Shown one piece after another: positions 15,065 through 23,112 of a stretch of DNA of 39,956 bases. The translations under genes and the position numbers were made by a program. Every line of letters starts with the position of its first letter. Position 1 is the stretch's first letter. The stretch comes from Acidobacteriota bacterium (GTDB lineage: Bacteria > Acidobacteriota > Terriglobia > Bryobacterales > Bryobacteraceae): contig JACQDF010000246.1 in NCBI GenBank assembly GCA_016201205.1, forward strand, positions 1-39,956, given 5' to 3'. The notes beneath the pieces are model-generated. The model was not told the origin of the DNA and ran no database searches. It was given only the letters and a program-made list of their open reading frames with translations.

Positions 15065-15826
15065 GTGGCCTGCTGGCTCCCCTTCTTTTTTGCGTTTCTT
15101 TCCGCGATGGCTGCCGAGCTGCAACCCGCCACCGAGCGCTCTTACCGGAACTACATCGCCCAGACGGAGAAAACGCTGGCCGGCCGGGCGCATTTCCTGC
15201 TGATCGATTCAGCCGCCGGGCGCCGTGAGCGCGCCGGCAACGGCGAAGTGTTCGTCGAGGAGCGGCGTCCGCGACAGGATCCCCCCGGAGGCCTCATTCA
15301 CCACTGGGAAGGCTCGGTTTTCATACCCGCGGTTCCGCTGACGCGGGTGCTCGAGCTGGTTCAGAAGTACGACAACCACAAGAACGTCTACGGTCCGGAA
15401 GTGATGGACTCGCAAACGCTCGAGCACAACGGCAACGATTTCCGGATTCGCCTCCGCCTGCTCAAGAAGAAGATTCTCACCGTGGTGCTGGAAACCGAGC
15501 ATGAGGTTCGCTACCGGCCCATCGACGCCACCCGCTGGGAGAGCCAGTCTCATACAACCCGGATCAGCGAAGTCGAGCATCCCGGCAGCCCCAATGAGCG
15601 CCTTCGGCCGCCGGGAACCGGCCACGGCTTTGTCTGGCGCATGGACACCTTCTGGCGCTTCCTGGAAGCAGATGTCGGTGTGTTCGTCGAGTGCACCTCG
15701 ATCTCGCTTTCCCGCAACATCCCGCTCGGCATGACCAGGCTGATCCGCCCGATCATCGCCGAGCTGCCCGAGGAATCGCTGCGCAACGTGCTGCGGCAGA
15801 CGCGGGACGCGCTGCGGAGCCGATGA
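15065..15826 (+). CDS. Secreted SRPBCC-like protein of unknown function
   Basis: 253 residues if started at GTG 15065, which opens a signal peptide (VACWLPFFFAFLSAMAAE). The frame remains open upstream, but only antisense to the PhoD gene. The mature protein has a long helix (RSYRNYIAQTEKTL), then IHHWEGSVFIPAVPLTRVLELVQKYDNHKNVYGPEV, repeated strands (NDFRIRLRLLKKKILTVVLE, HEVRYRPIDATRWESQSH) and a C-terminal helix (LRNVLRQTRDAL). This resembles the START/polyketide-cyclase (SRPBCC) helix-grip layout. No catalytic motif is recognised. It is divergent from phoD by 21 bp. Confidence 0.7.
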   Translation: MACWLPFFFAFLSAMAAELQPATERSYRNYIAQTEKTLAGRAHFLLIDSAAGRRERAGNGEVFVEERRPRQDPPGGLIHHWEGSVFIPAVPLTRVLELVQKYDNHKNVYGPEVMDSQTLEHNGNDFRIRLRLLKKKILTVVLETEHEVRYRPIDATRWESQSHTTRISEVEHPGSPNERLRPPGTGHGFVWRMDTFWRFLEADVGVFVECTSISLSRNIPLGMTRLIRPIIAELPEESLRNVLRQTRDALRSR

Positions 15827-15827
15827 T

Positions 15828-15856
15828 AAGGTTAGGGCCTGTCATTAAATAACCTT
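15828..15856. repeat. 7-bp inverted repeat next to the convergent-gene hairpin
   Basis: AAGGTTA (15828-15834) and TAACCTT (15850-15856) flank 15 nt, starting 2 bp after the upstream stop codon. The inside (GGGCCTGTCATTAAA) vaguely recalls insertion-sequence ends, but no transposase or target duplication is visible. Confidence 0.35.
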
Positions 15857-15868
15857 TCCAACCGGTCC

Positions 15869-15913
15869 CTCACGGTCGCGGCTCGGAAGCCCTTTCTGAG
15901 CCGCGCGCGTGAG
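15869..15913. terminator. Long interrupted hairpin between convergent genes
   Basis: CTCACG (15869-15874) pairs with CGTGAG (15908-15913), and CGCGGCTC (15877-15884) pairs with GAGCCGCG (15898-15905). A 2x2 internal mismatch separates the stems and the loop is 13 nt. That is 14 base pairs, mostly GC, between two convergent stop codons (15826 and 15927). It could end transcription from both sides, though T-runs are poor, or be a REP-like palindrome. Confidence 0.5.
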
Positions 15914-15926
15914 CAAGCGGATTAGT

Positions 15927-16832
15927 TTAGCGGGGCTTTTCGGCTCCGGTGTGTTTCACAAACGGGCCTTTGCTTCCATTGGGGAGCACGGTTTGGTCAT
16001 CAGTCAGCGCCTGCATCAGTTGTTCCTGCGTCAGCTCGCGAGCGCCGCGCAAGTTGGCCCCGCGCAAATCGGCGGTGAACAGTTTGGCGCCCTGGAACCG
16101 GGCGCCGTTCAGCTCGGCGTCGCGAAAGCTCGCTCCCTTCAGAACCGCTTCCCGGAAATCGCAATACGAAAGCGTGGCTCGGGTGAACGAGCTGCGGCTC
16201 AGATCCGCCTGGGCGAATTTCGAGTCGGTGAAGTCCGCATTCAAGCAATCGCAATCCTGAATGCGCGCTCCGGAGAAGACGCACTCCCGGAAGACGCTGT
16301 TGGCGAAGCGGCAAAGCTGAAGCCTGGCGTGGTAGAAGAGCGCCCCTTCGAAAGCGGCCTCGCTGAAGGTGGTGTCAAAAATGCGGGCCTGGTGAAAAGA
16401 GACCTTCTCGCCTTTGGACCAGCTAAAGTCGCAGTTCTGAATGACGGCATCGAGCAACCGCGCCTGGCGCATGTAGGCTTTGCGAATCGCCACTCCGCGC
16501 ATTTTTGCTTCGCAAAGGCTGGCCTCGGCCAGCCACGCCATGTCCAGCTTCGCCTCGCCCAGTTCGGCGCCGGTGAGATCCGCATTCCCCAGCACAGCTT
16601 TGCGCAGGTCGGCTCGCTCGAGGTTGGCCCCCGCCAGGTCGGCGCCGGTCAGATCCGCTTCGAGAAAGCTGGTTTCCCGCAAGAAAGCCTGCCGCAGGTT
16701 CGCCCCTTCGAGCTTGATTTCGTTCAAGGCGAGTCCGCTCAGGTCCGCTCGCGCGCCGCCGGTGCGCTGTTCCAGCCATGCCTGGTGTTTCTCGAGCAGT
16801 TTTCCGAGTGCACGGTCACCGGCAACGGGCAT
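15927..16832 (-). CDS. Pentapeptide-repeat protein
   Basis: 301 residues, nearly all of them A(D/N)LXX-type pentapeptide repeats from about residue 27 to 280. Examples are ADLSG, ANLRQ, ADLTGADLAGANLERADLRK, ADLTGAELGEAKLD and, at the end, ADLRGANLRGA. A central block uses Phe or Cys at the core position (CDFSW, FEGAL, CRFANSVFRECVFSG). The fold is a right-handed quadrilateral beta-helix. Known members mimic DNA (Qnr/MfpA) or have unknown roles; nothing here points to gyrase protection. The N-terminus (ALGKLLEKHQAWLEQ) is a short helix and the last 25 residues are non-repeat. There is no signal peptide, so it is probably cytoplasmic. Confidence 0.9.
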   Translation of the reverse strand: MPVAGDRALGKLLEKHQAWLEQRTGGARADLSGLALNEIKLEGANLRQAFLRETSFLEADLTGADLAGANLERADLRKAVLGNADLTGAELGEAKLDMAWLAEASLCEAKMRGVAIRKAYMRQARLLDAVIQNCDFSWSKGEKVSFHQARIFDTTFSEAAFEGALFYHARLQLCRFANSVFRECVFSGARIQDCDCLNADFTDSKFAQADLSRSSFTRATLSYCDFREAVLKGASFRDAELNGARFQGAKLFTADLRGANLRGARELTQEQLMQALTDDQTVLPNGSKGPFVKHTGAEKPR

Positions 16833-16883
16833 TCCTCTTCCCTCATCTCGCTTATCGGGAAGGGGTTTAGGAATGTGAGCGGC

Positions 16884-17984
16884 TTAGTCCACTTCGGCTA
16901 AAGGCGTTTGCTCGAATCGCGCCTTAGCCCACTCCCGGATCTCGTTCCAGCGCGTGCGGAGGACGGACAGGCCCAGCATCAGAAAGATCACGGCCACCGA
17001 CAGCAGGAACGTTGGCATCACCGGCAGCGTCTCCTTCCACGCCCCCAGCCAGCGCCCATAAACCAGCTCGGTATGCACCCAGTAGATCAGCAGCGAGGTC
17101 ATGCCCAACTGCCGCACCCAGCTCCAGCCGGTGATCAGATACGTATTCCATACGTAGGCAAAGGCCAGCATCATCAGAATGACGCCAAGCTTGATCAGAA
17201 CCAGCGCCGGGCTGTCCAGCCAGAACTCAGATTTCGGGTAGAGCGAATAGGGGATGCTGGAAAAGTATTGCCCCCCAACCGCCAGAACCAGGCCCAACCA
17301 GCCGGCCCACTGCATCACCCGGGGCAGCTCACTCGCCGGCGCCAGCTTTAGAATGCTGCCTGCGCTGATTCCGAAGGCCAGGAACGCCGCCCAAGGGAAG
17401 AAGCTGAAACTGTCGACGTGAGGGACGAGGTAGTTCCTGAGAAACGGGTGCAGGACGCTGGTATCGAGCAGGGAGATCAAGGGCGAGGCGCCCGCGATGG
17501 CCAGACCCAGAATCCCGCAGAGCCGCACCCGCTCCAGCGTGGTGAACACGGCCATCACCGCCATCACCGCGATACCAACACCCATCGAGTTCAGGATGTC
17601 CACGCGGAACAGCCCCGCCCAGTCGCTGTTGGGAAGGCCGAATATCCAGAGCTGCAAACGGAATAACACCGCAATCGCAGCCAGGTAAGCCGCCCGCCGG
17701 AGCGACGCCTTCACGCGCCCCCAGCCATCCAGCCCTTGCCTTTCCCGCCTCTCCATCAGGAAAGCCAGAGTCACCCCGGTGAGAAACAGGAAGATCGCCG
17801 GCGGCATCCCACCCAGGAACTGCGAAAGGACGAAGGTGTCCTGCTGCCGCAGGTCGCCTCGGGTAAACGAATGAAATACGTGGCCCTGGAGCATGATCAC
17901 CGCGGCCAAACCGCGTGTCCAGTCCAGAAAACCAAGCCTCGATGTGGATTTCGGCGCTTCCGCCGTTTTCATGTCCGATGTCAT
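16884..17984 (-). CDS. Multi-pass membrane acyltransferase-like protein (DUF1624/HGSNAT or acyltransferase-3 type)
   Basis: 366 residues with about ten hydrophobic segments. The opening SRLGFLDWTRGLAAVIMLQGHVFHSF has the 'LDxxRGLA...H' signature shared by DUF1624/heparan-glucosaminide-acetyltransferase-like and acyltransferase-3 proteins. FLFLTGVTLAFLMERR follows. It probably transfers an acyl group to an extracytoplasmic carbohydrate using a cytoplasmic acyl donor. The acceptor is unknown and no glycan-synthesis genes are adjacent. The stop of the LolA-like gene lies 11 bp away, upstream on the transcribed strand, so the acyltransferase may be the last gene of the 19.0-16.9 kb operon. Confidence 0.85.
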   Translation of the reverse strand: MTSDMKTAEAPKSTSRLGFLDWTRGLAAVIMLQGHVFHSFTRGDLRQQDTFVLSQFLGGMPPAIFLFLTGVTLAFLMERRERQGLDGWGRVKASLRRAAYLAAIAVLFRLQLWIFGLPNSDWAGLFRVDILNSMGVGIAVMAVMAVFTTLERVRLCGILGLAIAGASPLISLLDTSVLHPFLRNYLVPHVDSFSFFPWAAFLAFGISAGSILKLAPASELPRVMQWAGWLGLVLAVGGQYFSSIPYSLYPKSEFWLDSPALVLIKLGVILMMLAFAYVWNTYLITGWSWVRQLGMTSLLIYWVHTELVYGRWLGAWKETLPVMPTFLLSVAVIFLMLGLSVLRTRWNEIREWAKARFEQTPLAEVD

Positions 17985-17995
17985 CTTAGGAAAGC

Positions 17996-18688
17996 CTACT
18001 TCTGTGGATACTCCCGTTTGACGTTCTTGGGGAGATTCAATCGCACCGCCGAGTCCGGCAGATTCGGATCAAGTTTGATGTCCGAATACCCCACAAGGAC
18101 ATAATCGCCGGAAGCGAGGTGAAACTTTTGCTGAATCGGAAAGCCGCTGTCGTGGGGAAACCAGATTTCCACCCGTTTCAGGTGCCGGCGGGCCTCCTCC
18201 TGAAGGGGCGCCAGCTCGACCTTCGACGTCCGCTGCCCCTGCAACACCTCATCGCCCTCCAGTTTGAGCGTGTAACTCCTGGCGAGATCCTTGCTCGAGG
18301 AGCCGAATCCCAGCAGCAGAAACTGGTCCAGGAGCCGGGCGTGTTTGCCTAAGTCGTACTCCTGAACGGTATTGATTTTCGGGACGTATAACTCGGCCTT
18401 CTTGCCGCGGAAAGCCCAGGACTTTTGGTCGGGGCTGGTGAAATCGATCTTCAGTTGCAGGTCGCGGGCTTTGGTCTGTTTCATCGCCAGGGCGCCAGTC
18501 TCTTCCGAGGTATCTTTGATGACCGCCGTATACTGGACGCGGTGCAGCCTGGCCGTCATGCCGCGGAACGAGGCCGCGGCTTTGTCGATGCGCGCCAGTA
18601 CGTCCTCGAGAGACTCCGCATGGGCGGCGCCAGGGCCGGCGCCCCAAACGCACAAGAACATTGCTGTCGTCGATCGATTCATCCTCAT
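17996..18688 (-). CDS. LolA-like outer-membrane lipoprotein-sorting protein
   Basis: 230 residues with a signal peptide (MNRSTTAMFLCVWGAGPGAAHA) and an N-terminal helix ESLEDVLARIDKAAASFRGM typical of LolA/LolB-fold proteins. These are followed by alternating strands (LQLKIDFTSPDQKSWAFRG, AELYVPKINTVQEYDLG, KVELAPLQEEARRHLKRVEIWF, DYVLVGYSDIKL). The half-barrel fold binds lipid chains; homologues carry lipoproteins or other lipids across the periplasm. No LolCDE is present in the window, so the cargo is unknown. It follows the small membrane-protein gene by 20 bp, suggesting co-expression. A second in-frame Met at 18682 is an equally good start. Confidence 0.8.
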   Translation of the reverse strand: MRMNRSTTAMFLCVWGAGPGAAHAESLEDVLARIDKAAASFRGMTARLHRVQYTAVIKDTSEETGALAMKQTKARDLQLKIDFTSPDQKSWAFRGKKAELYVPKINTVQEYDLGKHARLLDQFLLLGFGSSSKDLARSYTLKLEGDEVLQGQRTSKVELAPLQEEARRHLKRVEIWFPHDSGFPIQQKFHLASGDYVLVGYSDIKLDPNLPDSAVRLNLPKNVKREYPQK

Positions 18689-18708
18689 TCTTGGGATGGC
18701 GTGGGATC

Positions 18709-19044
18709 CTATTCGGTTGCGTACGCCATGTAGCCCCTGATGTCCTGCTCGGAGTCGAAGATCGGTTCCAGACGCGTCACCCGATGCTGTTTTCCCGTTC
18801 TGTTCTTCAGCAACTGGTTGGCGCGCTCCAGCCGGCGGGCCTCATCCAGGCCGGCCAGCAAATCCGGCTCGATCCAGAAATGCGTGCTCCCTCTCTCGGC
18901 CGGGAGCATCACGATGTTGCTGGCCCGGGGCTGATCGCGAAACCACTCGCGGGGGGTCAGGAACACGAACGCCAGAATCAAGCCGACCATCAGGTCATAT
19001 TGCCAGGATGCCCGCGGGTATTCCCAAAAGATGAACTTACGCAA
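18709..19044 (-). CDS. Small single-pass membrane protein, unrecognised
   Basis: 111 residues from TTG 19044, chosen because GGAG lies 8 nt upstream; a TTG at 19074 adds 10 residues. It begins LRKFIFWEYPRASWQYDL, continues with one transmembrane helix (MVGLILAFVFLT), and ends in a roughly 75-residue periplasmic tail rich in charged residues. The tail contains a helix EARRLERANQLLKN. I do not recognise a domain. Its place directly before the LolA-like gene suggests a partner or anchor for that protein (inference). Confidence 0.65.
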   Translation of the reverse strand: MRKFIFWEYPRASWQYDLMVGLILAFVFLTPREWFRDQPRASNIVMLPAERGSTHFWIEPDLLAGLDEARRLERANQLLKNRTGKQHRVTRLEPIFDSEQDIRGYMAYATE

Positions 19045-19149
19045 GATCCAAACTCCATTGGGCCGAGCGGCCAACTCTCATGTTACCAAAGCAGGCAGGC
19101 GGCGTGTTTCCCCCTCACAACATCGGCCGCTGATACGATAAAATTCACC

Positions 19150-20706
19150 ATGAAGCGAAGGACTCTTCTTGGCCAGGTTCTGGCAGCCTCCGGCGCGCCG
19201 GCGATTCTGCGGGCGCAGCAATCGAATCGCGTCGTCATCGATCCATCACGCATCAAAGCCCAGCTCGACCGGCGCCTGTTCGGCTCCTTCCTCGAGCATC
19301 TCGGGCGCGCCATTTACCAGGGCATCTACGAACCCGGCTCGCCGCAGGCGGACTCGAGCGGCTTCCGCAAAGATGTGCTCGACGAGATCAAGACGATGGG
19401 CGTGCCCATCATTCGCTATCCAGGCGGCAATTTCGTTTCCGGCTACAACTGGCTGGACGGCGTCGGTCCCAGGGAAAAGCGGCCCCGCGTGCATGAACGG
19501 GCCTGGAATTCCATCGAGACGAACCAGTTCGGCGTCAACGAATTCCTGACGTGGTGCCGCCTGGCGGCTACCGAGCCGCTGCTGGCGGTGAACCTGGGCT
19601 GGGGTACGCCGGAGATGGCCGCGGCGCTGGTGGAATACTGCAACTTCGAGCGCGGCACGAAATGGTCGGACCTGCGCCGGGAACACGGCTTCATGCAACC
19701 GCACAACGTGCGCTACTGGTGCCTGGGCAATGAAATGGACGGCCCATGGCAAATCGGCCACATGACCGCACGCGAGTATGGCCGCAAGGCGGTGGACGCG
19801 GCCCGGCAGATGCGCGCCGTCGACCGCTCGCTGCAATTGATCGCCTGCGGATCGAGCAGCCCCGGTATGCCCACGTTCCTCGAATGGGATCGGGAGGTGC
19901 TCGAGGAAAGCTACCCGCAGGTGGATGCCATCAGCCTGCACCGCTACTACAGCAATGCGCCGGGCGGCGAAACCAAGGGCGATTCGCGCAAATACCTGGC
20001 GATGAACCTCGACATGGAGCAGCAGATCGATCAGGTGGCCGCCGTGTGCGACTACGTGCAGAAGCGTCTGCGCTCGAGCAAGCGGCTCTGGCTCTCCTTT
20101 GATGAATGGAACGTGTGGTACCGCGCCCGGAGCGGCGACGGCAAGCGCCACGAAGCGCCGCAACTGCTCGAGGAGATTTACAATCTCGAGGACGCCCTGC
20201 TGGCCGGCGGATTGCTCAACACGCTCATGCGCCGCGCCGATCGGGTGAGGATTGCCTGCCTGGCGCAGTTGGTCAACGTGATTGCACCGCTGATGACGGA
20301 TGCCAGGTCCGTGGTGCGGCAGACGATCTACTATCCCTACGCCTGGGCGCTGGCGCACTGCCGCGGGCAGGTTCTGGACGTTGGCGTCGAAGCGGCGTCC
20401 GAGGACGGCATTGCGAACATCGACGCCGCCGTCACCTTCGACCCGGCCAAACGCGAGTACGCGGTGCTTGTGCTGAACCGGCATCTCAGCCGCGACCAGG
20501 AGGTGCGGGTCGTGTTCCGTGAATCCACGCCGGCCAAGGCAGCGGAGTTTCTTACGCTGACCGGCAACGACCTGAAGGCGGCCAACACCTTCGACAAACC
20601 AAAGAACGTGCTGCCTCAGAAGCTCGAGCTGCCGCTTACCTCGGACAATATGGTTCTCAAGCTGCCCCGGCAGTCCTATTCCATGCTGCGGCTGCCGGTA
20701 GCGTAA
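19150..20706 (+). CDS. GH51 alpha-L-arabinofuranosidase, Tat-exported
   Basis: 518 residues from ATG 19150, chosen because it opens a Tat-like signal, MKRRTLLGQVLAASGAPAIL. The catalytic domain shows RLFGSFLEHLGRAIYQGIYE, IRYPGGNFVSGYNWLDG, the acid/base Glu195 in CLGNEMDGPW and the nucleophile Glu319 in LSFDEWNVWY, all GH51 hallmarks, followed by a C-terminal beta-sandwich. It should release terminal arabinofuranosyl groups from arabinan or arabinoxylan outside the cytoplasm. It ends 18 bp from the convergent PmoA-toroid gene. The 105-bp gap before it shows no strong promoter to the eye. Confidence 0.94.
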   Translation: MKRRTLLGQVLAASGAPAILRAQQSNRVVIDPSRIKAQLDRRLFGSFLEHLGRAIYQGIYEPGSPQADSSGFRKDVLDEIKTMGVPIIRYPGGNFVSGYNWLDGVGPREKRPRVHERAWNSIETNQFGVNEFLTWCRLAATEPLLAVNLGWGTPEMAAALVEYCNFERGTKWSDLRREHGFMQPHNVRYWCLGNEMDGPWQIGHMTAREYGRKAVDAARQMRAVDRSLQLIACGSSSPGMPTFLEWDREVLEESYPQVDAISLHRYYSNAPGGETKGDSRKYLAMNLDMEQQIDQVAAVCDYVQKRLRSSKRLWLSFDEWNVWYRARSGDGKRHEAPQLLEEIYNLEDALLAGGLLNTLMRRADRVRIACLAQLVNVIAPLMTDARSVVRQTIYYPYAWALAHCRGQVLDVGVEAASEDGIANIDAAVTFDPAKREYAVLVLNRHLSRDQEVRVVFRESTPAKAAEFLTLTGNDLKAANTFDKPKNVLPQKLELPLTSDNMVLKLPRQSYSMLRLPVA

Positions 20707-20724
20707 TTGATGCCGCTTGCCGCT

Positions 20725-23112
20725 TCAGCGCAGAGGCTCCGCCGTCCAACGCCCGGCGCTCAGCGCGACTCCGGCGATCAGCTCCGAACCCAGGAACACC
20801 TGCCCGGCGTCCTCTTTCCGCAGCCGGTACAAGCGGTTCTCCTCGACCGTGTACCACTCCGGAAACTCGTTGAGACGCACGTAATTCTTCGCGTATTGCA
20901 GCACGCTGCGATGACGCGCGAAATCAAAGCGGACTACGGCATCCTTTTTCAGAGACAGCAGGAGCCGCTCCCCTTCCCGCACGGCGCCCAGCTCGACGCC
21001 GGGGCGCCACTCAGCCGGCCGGCAGCCTTGCGATTTCCACAACGCATAGAGATACACCGTCCGAATGAAGTTGCCTTCGCCATACCAGCGCTCGAGAAAC
21101 CCCGAAGGCTCCTGCCGCGCCAGCAGCGCGTCGGTCTCGCTATCCAGCCAGGCCGCCGCCGCGGGCGCGGGCTCGCGGTTGTACAAGTAGACAGCGCTCT
21201 CGACGGAATCGGCAATCCCGTCGAAGGAGCCGTTCTCCCAATCGTAGTTGCGATACTTGGGCAGGCCGGCGAGCACATGGCGAACCGCGTCCCGATACTT
21301 CGTCTCGCCGGTCACCTGATAAAAGGTGTACATCGCGCCATAGAGATAGCCCCAGTTGTCTGAAAGACGCTCTCGGACCGGCTTCAGCGTGGCCGGATCG
21401 ATCGCGTCATAGAACATGCCGTCCGGATTCGCGGAAGCGAGAATGCGATCGAACATGCGCGCCAGCACAGGACGGTAGCGGCGCGCGCGCTCCGTGCGCC
21501 CTTCCATTTCCAGCGCAAACAACAACGCCAGACCGACGACGGTTTCATTTCCATGGTCGCGAAGCTGAACCCGATTGTCGCCGCGATGGGCGGCGAAGTC
21601 CCAGCGCATGCACGGCAGATCGTGACACCCGGGGAGCACCTCCTCGAGGTAGGCATCCGCAATGCGCCGCGCCCACTCGAGGTAGCGGGGATCGCCGGTC
21701 ATCGGAATCAGCCGGGCGAGCACTTGCAGCACGTCGCCGTTGATCTCCGCGTCCGCGCCCGGCAGATTTCCCCAGCGCGTGGCCACCGGCGCGTGCTTCA
21801 TGATGTCCGCCGTGATGTCCTTCATCCGGTAGAACCAGGGCGTGCGGCCGAGCAATTCCGTCACCGCCAGCAGGCCATCCTTGGCATACTCGGCGGCGCC
21901 AAACAGATTCAGCGGCCCGAGCTTGCCGGTGTCGAGGTCCAGATCGCCGGGAAGCGAGTCGACCACAGTCGTGTAGCGGATCTCGTTGCGGAGCATCTCG
22001 AGCATGCGGCCGCGATACAGCGCGGGATCGGTCAGCTCGGCGCACAGGATCAGATACGGATACAGATCAGCGCCGGTGTTGTGCGCGGTGTAGCGCCGCG
22101 TCCTCTCCCCCGGCCGCATCCCGCGGCCGCCCGGAAGCCGCTCGGGGATCAGGCCGGTGCGCGCATCCGCCACCTGAAGCCACGCCCGCATGGTGCGATC
22201 CATGGCGGCGGCTGCTTTATCAAAGCGGCGTCCATTGTCCTCGGCCTGCGCCCAGGAATCGCGTGCGGCATCCCAGACGCTCACGTTGTAGCGCAGCGTG
22301 ACGGGCTGTCCTGGAGAGAGCCGGAAGCTCCGGGTTCCGGGAAACGATGCGCCGATAAAGCCGTACTGCCGCAAGCACCATACATTCGGATAGCCTGGAT
22401 TGAGGGAATCCGCCGTGATCCGCAGCCCCGCACGCCGGCCGCCGAATTCGGCTTCCATCCCGGCCCAGGCATGGGCGCCGTGATCCTCATCGCCCGGCAG
22501 GATTCCGTCGCTGGTGCGGATGGTGGTTCCCGTGCGCGGCGCAAAGCGGCAACTGAGGCCGCCGTATCCTTTGTTCTGATCCGGGGAGCCGGCAATCTCG
22601 ATCGCGGCGAGTGCGTCGAGCGTCAATCGAAAGTCGAATTCGCGCGCTCCATCGCGCGCCGGATGCACCGTGATGCGCACCGTTTCCCGCAGCACCGGCT
22701 TTCCAGCGACCGTCCAGTGATTCTCCACCGCGAGCGTTGCTTTCTCAGCGGTGGCCTCTCGCTCGAGCCACTTCACAAAGCTGTGCCCGGCGCCGCGCAG
22801 TGTCCACAGGTCGTACCGGTCCGCGCCCAGCTTCACCACCGGCCACGCCCAGAAGACGCCGCGGTGATGGTAGTGATCTTTGGGAAAATCGTCCGTGAGA
22901 ACAACGCCGCCCGGCGACCACACCGGGTGCAGATAACTCGAACGCCGCCGGTCCGCGGGAACGCCGTCAGGGAGCTGCGGGCCGTGGTTGTAGACAAAGA
23001 CGGGTGCGCCGTTTTCGGAAAGCTCGAGACGGCCGCCCCCGAGTTCGCGGAACGCGAAGCGCGGCTCGACTGCCGCAAGAGCGATCGGCGCCATCCACAA
23101 AAACAGGTTCAT
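20725..23112 (-). CDS. DUF6807 (PmoA-like) domain fused to an alpha/alpha-toroid domain, exported
   Basis: 795 residues from Met at 23112, which gives a short signal (MNLFLWMAPIALAAVEP) and a 4-nt ATGA overlap with the upstream enolase-type gene. The N-terminal third matches the DUF6807/'PmoA' style: GAPVFVYNHGPQLPDGV, SSYLHPVWSPGGVVLTDDFP, KDHYHHRGVFWAW. Despite the name, this family is linked to carbohydrate operons rather than methane oxidation. From about residue 340 the protein is helical with repeated Trp/Tyr-rich turns (NTGADLYPYLILCAEL, LSDNWGYLYGAMYTFYQVTG, SFDGIADSVESAVYLYN), suggesting a six-hairpin toroid as in several glycoside hydrolase and lyase families. The catalytic residues and substrate are unknown. 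It is the last gene of the leftward operon. Confidence 0.8.
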   Translation of the reverse strand: MNLFLWMAPIALAAVEPRFAFRELGGGRLELSENGAPVFVYNHGPQLPDGVPADRRRSSYLHPVWSPGGVVLTDDFPKDHYHHRGVFWAWPVVKLGADRYDLWTLRGAGHSFVKWLEREATAEKATLAVENHWTVAGKPVLRETVRITVHPARDGAREFDFRLTLDALAAIEIAGSPDQNKGYGGLSCRFAPRTGTTIRTSDGILPGDEDHGAHAWAGMEAEFGGRRAGLRITADSLNPGYPNVWCLRQYGFIGASFPGTRSFRLSPGQPVTLRYNVSVWDAARDSWAQAEDNGRRFDKAAAAMDRTMRAWLQVADARTGLIPERLPGGRGMRPGERTRRYTAHNTGADLYPYLILCAELTDPALYRGRMLEMLRNEIRYTTVVDSLPGDLDLDTGKLGPLNLFGAAEYAKDGLLAVTELLGRTPWFYRMKDITADIMKHAPVATRWGNLPGADAEINGDVLQVLARLIPMTGDPRYLEWARRIADAYLEEVLPGCHDLPCMRWDFAAHRGDNRVQLRDHGNETVVGLALLFALEMEGRTERARRYRPVLARMFDRILASANPDGMFYDAIDPATLKPVRERLSDNWGYLYGAMYTFYQVTGETKYRDAVRHVLAGLPKYRNYDWENGSFDGIADSVESAVYLYNREPAPAAAAWLDSETDALLARQEPSGFLERWYGEGNFIRTVYLYALWKSQGCRPAEWRPGVELGAVREGERLLLSLKKDAVVRFDFARHRSVLQYAKNYVRLNEFPEWYTVEENRLYRLRKEDAGQVFLGSELIAGVALSAGRWTAEPLR

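Noticed and set aside
15835-15856. Insertion-sequence end
   Set aside because: The sequence only vaguely recalls IS termini. No transposase fragment, partner end or target duplication is visible.
20725-23112. Methane monooxygenase subunit (suggested by the PmoA label)
   Set aside because: The DUF6807 'PmoA' name is a historical database label. The protein has a signal peptide and a toroid domain, not the membrane subunit of pMMO.
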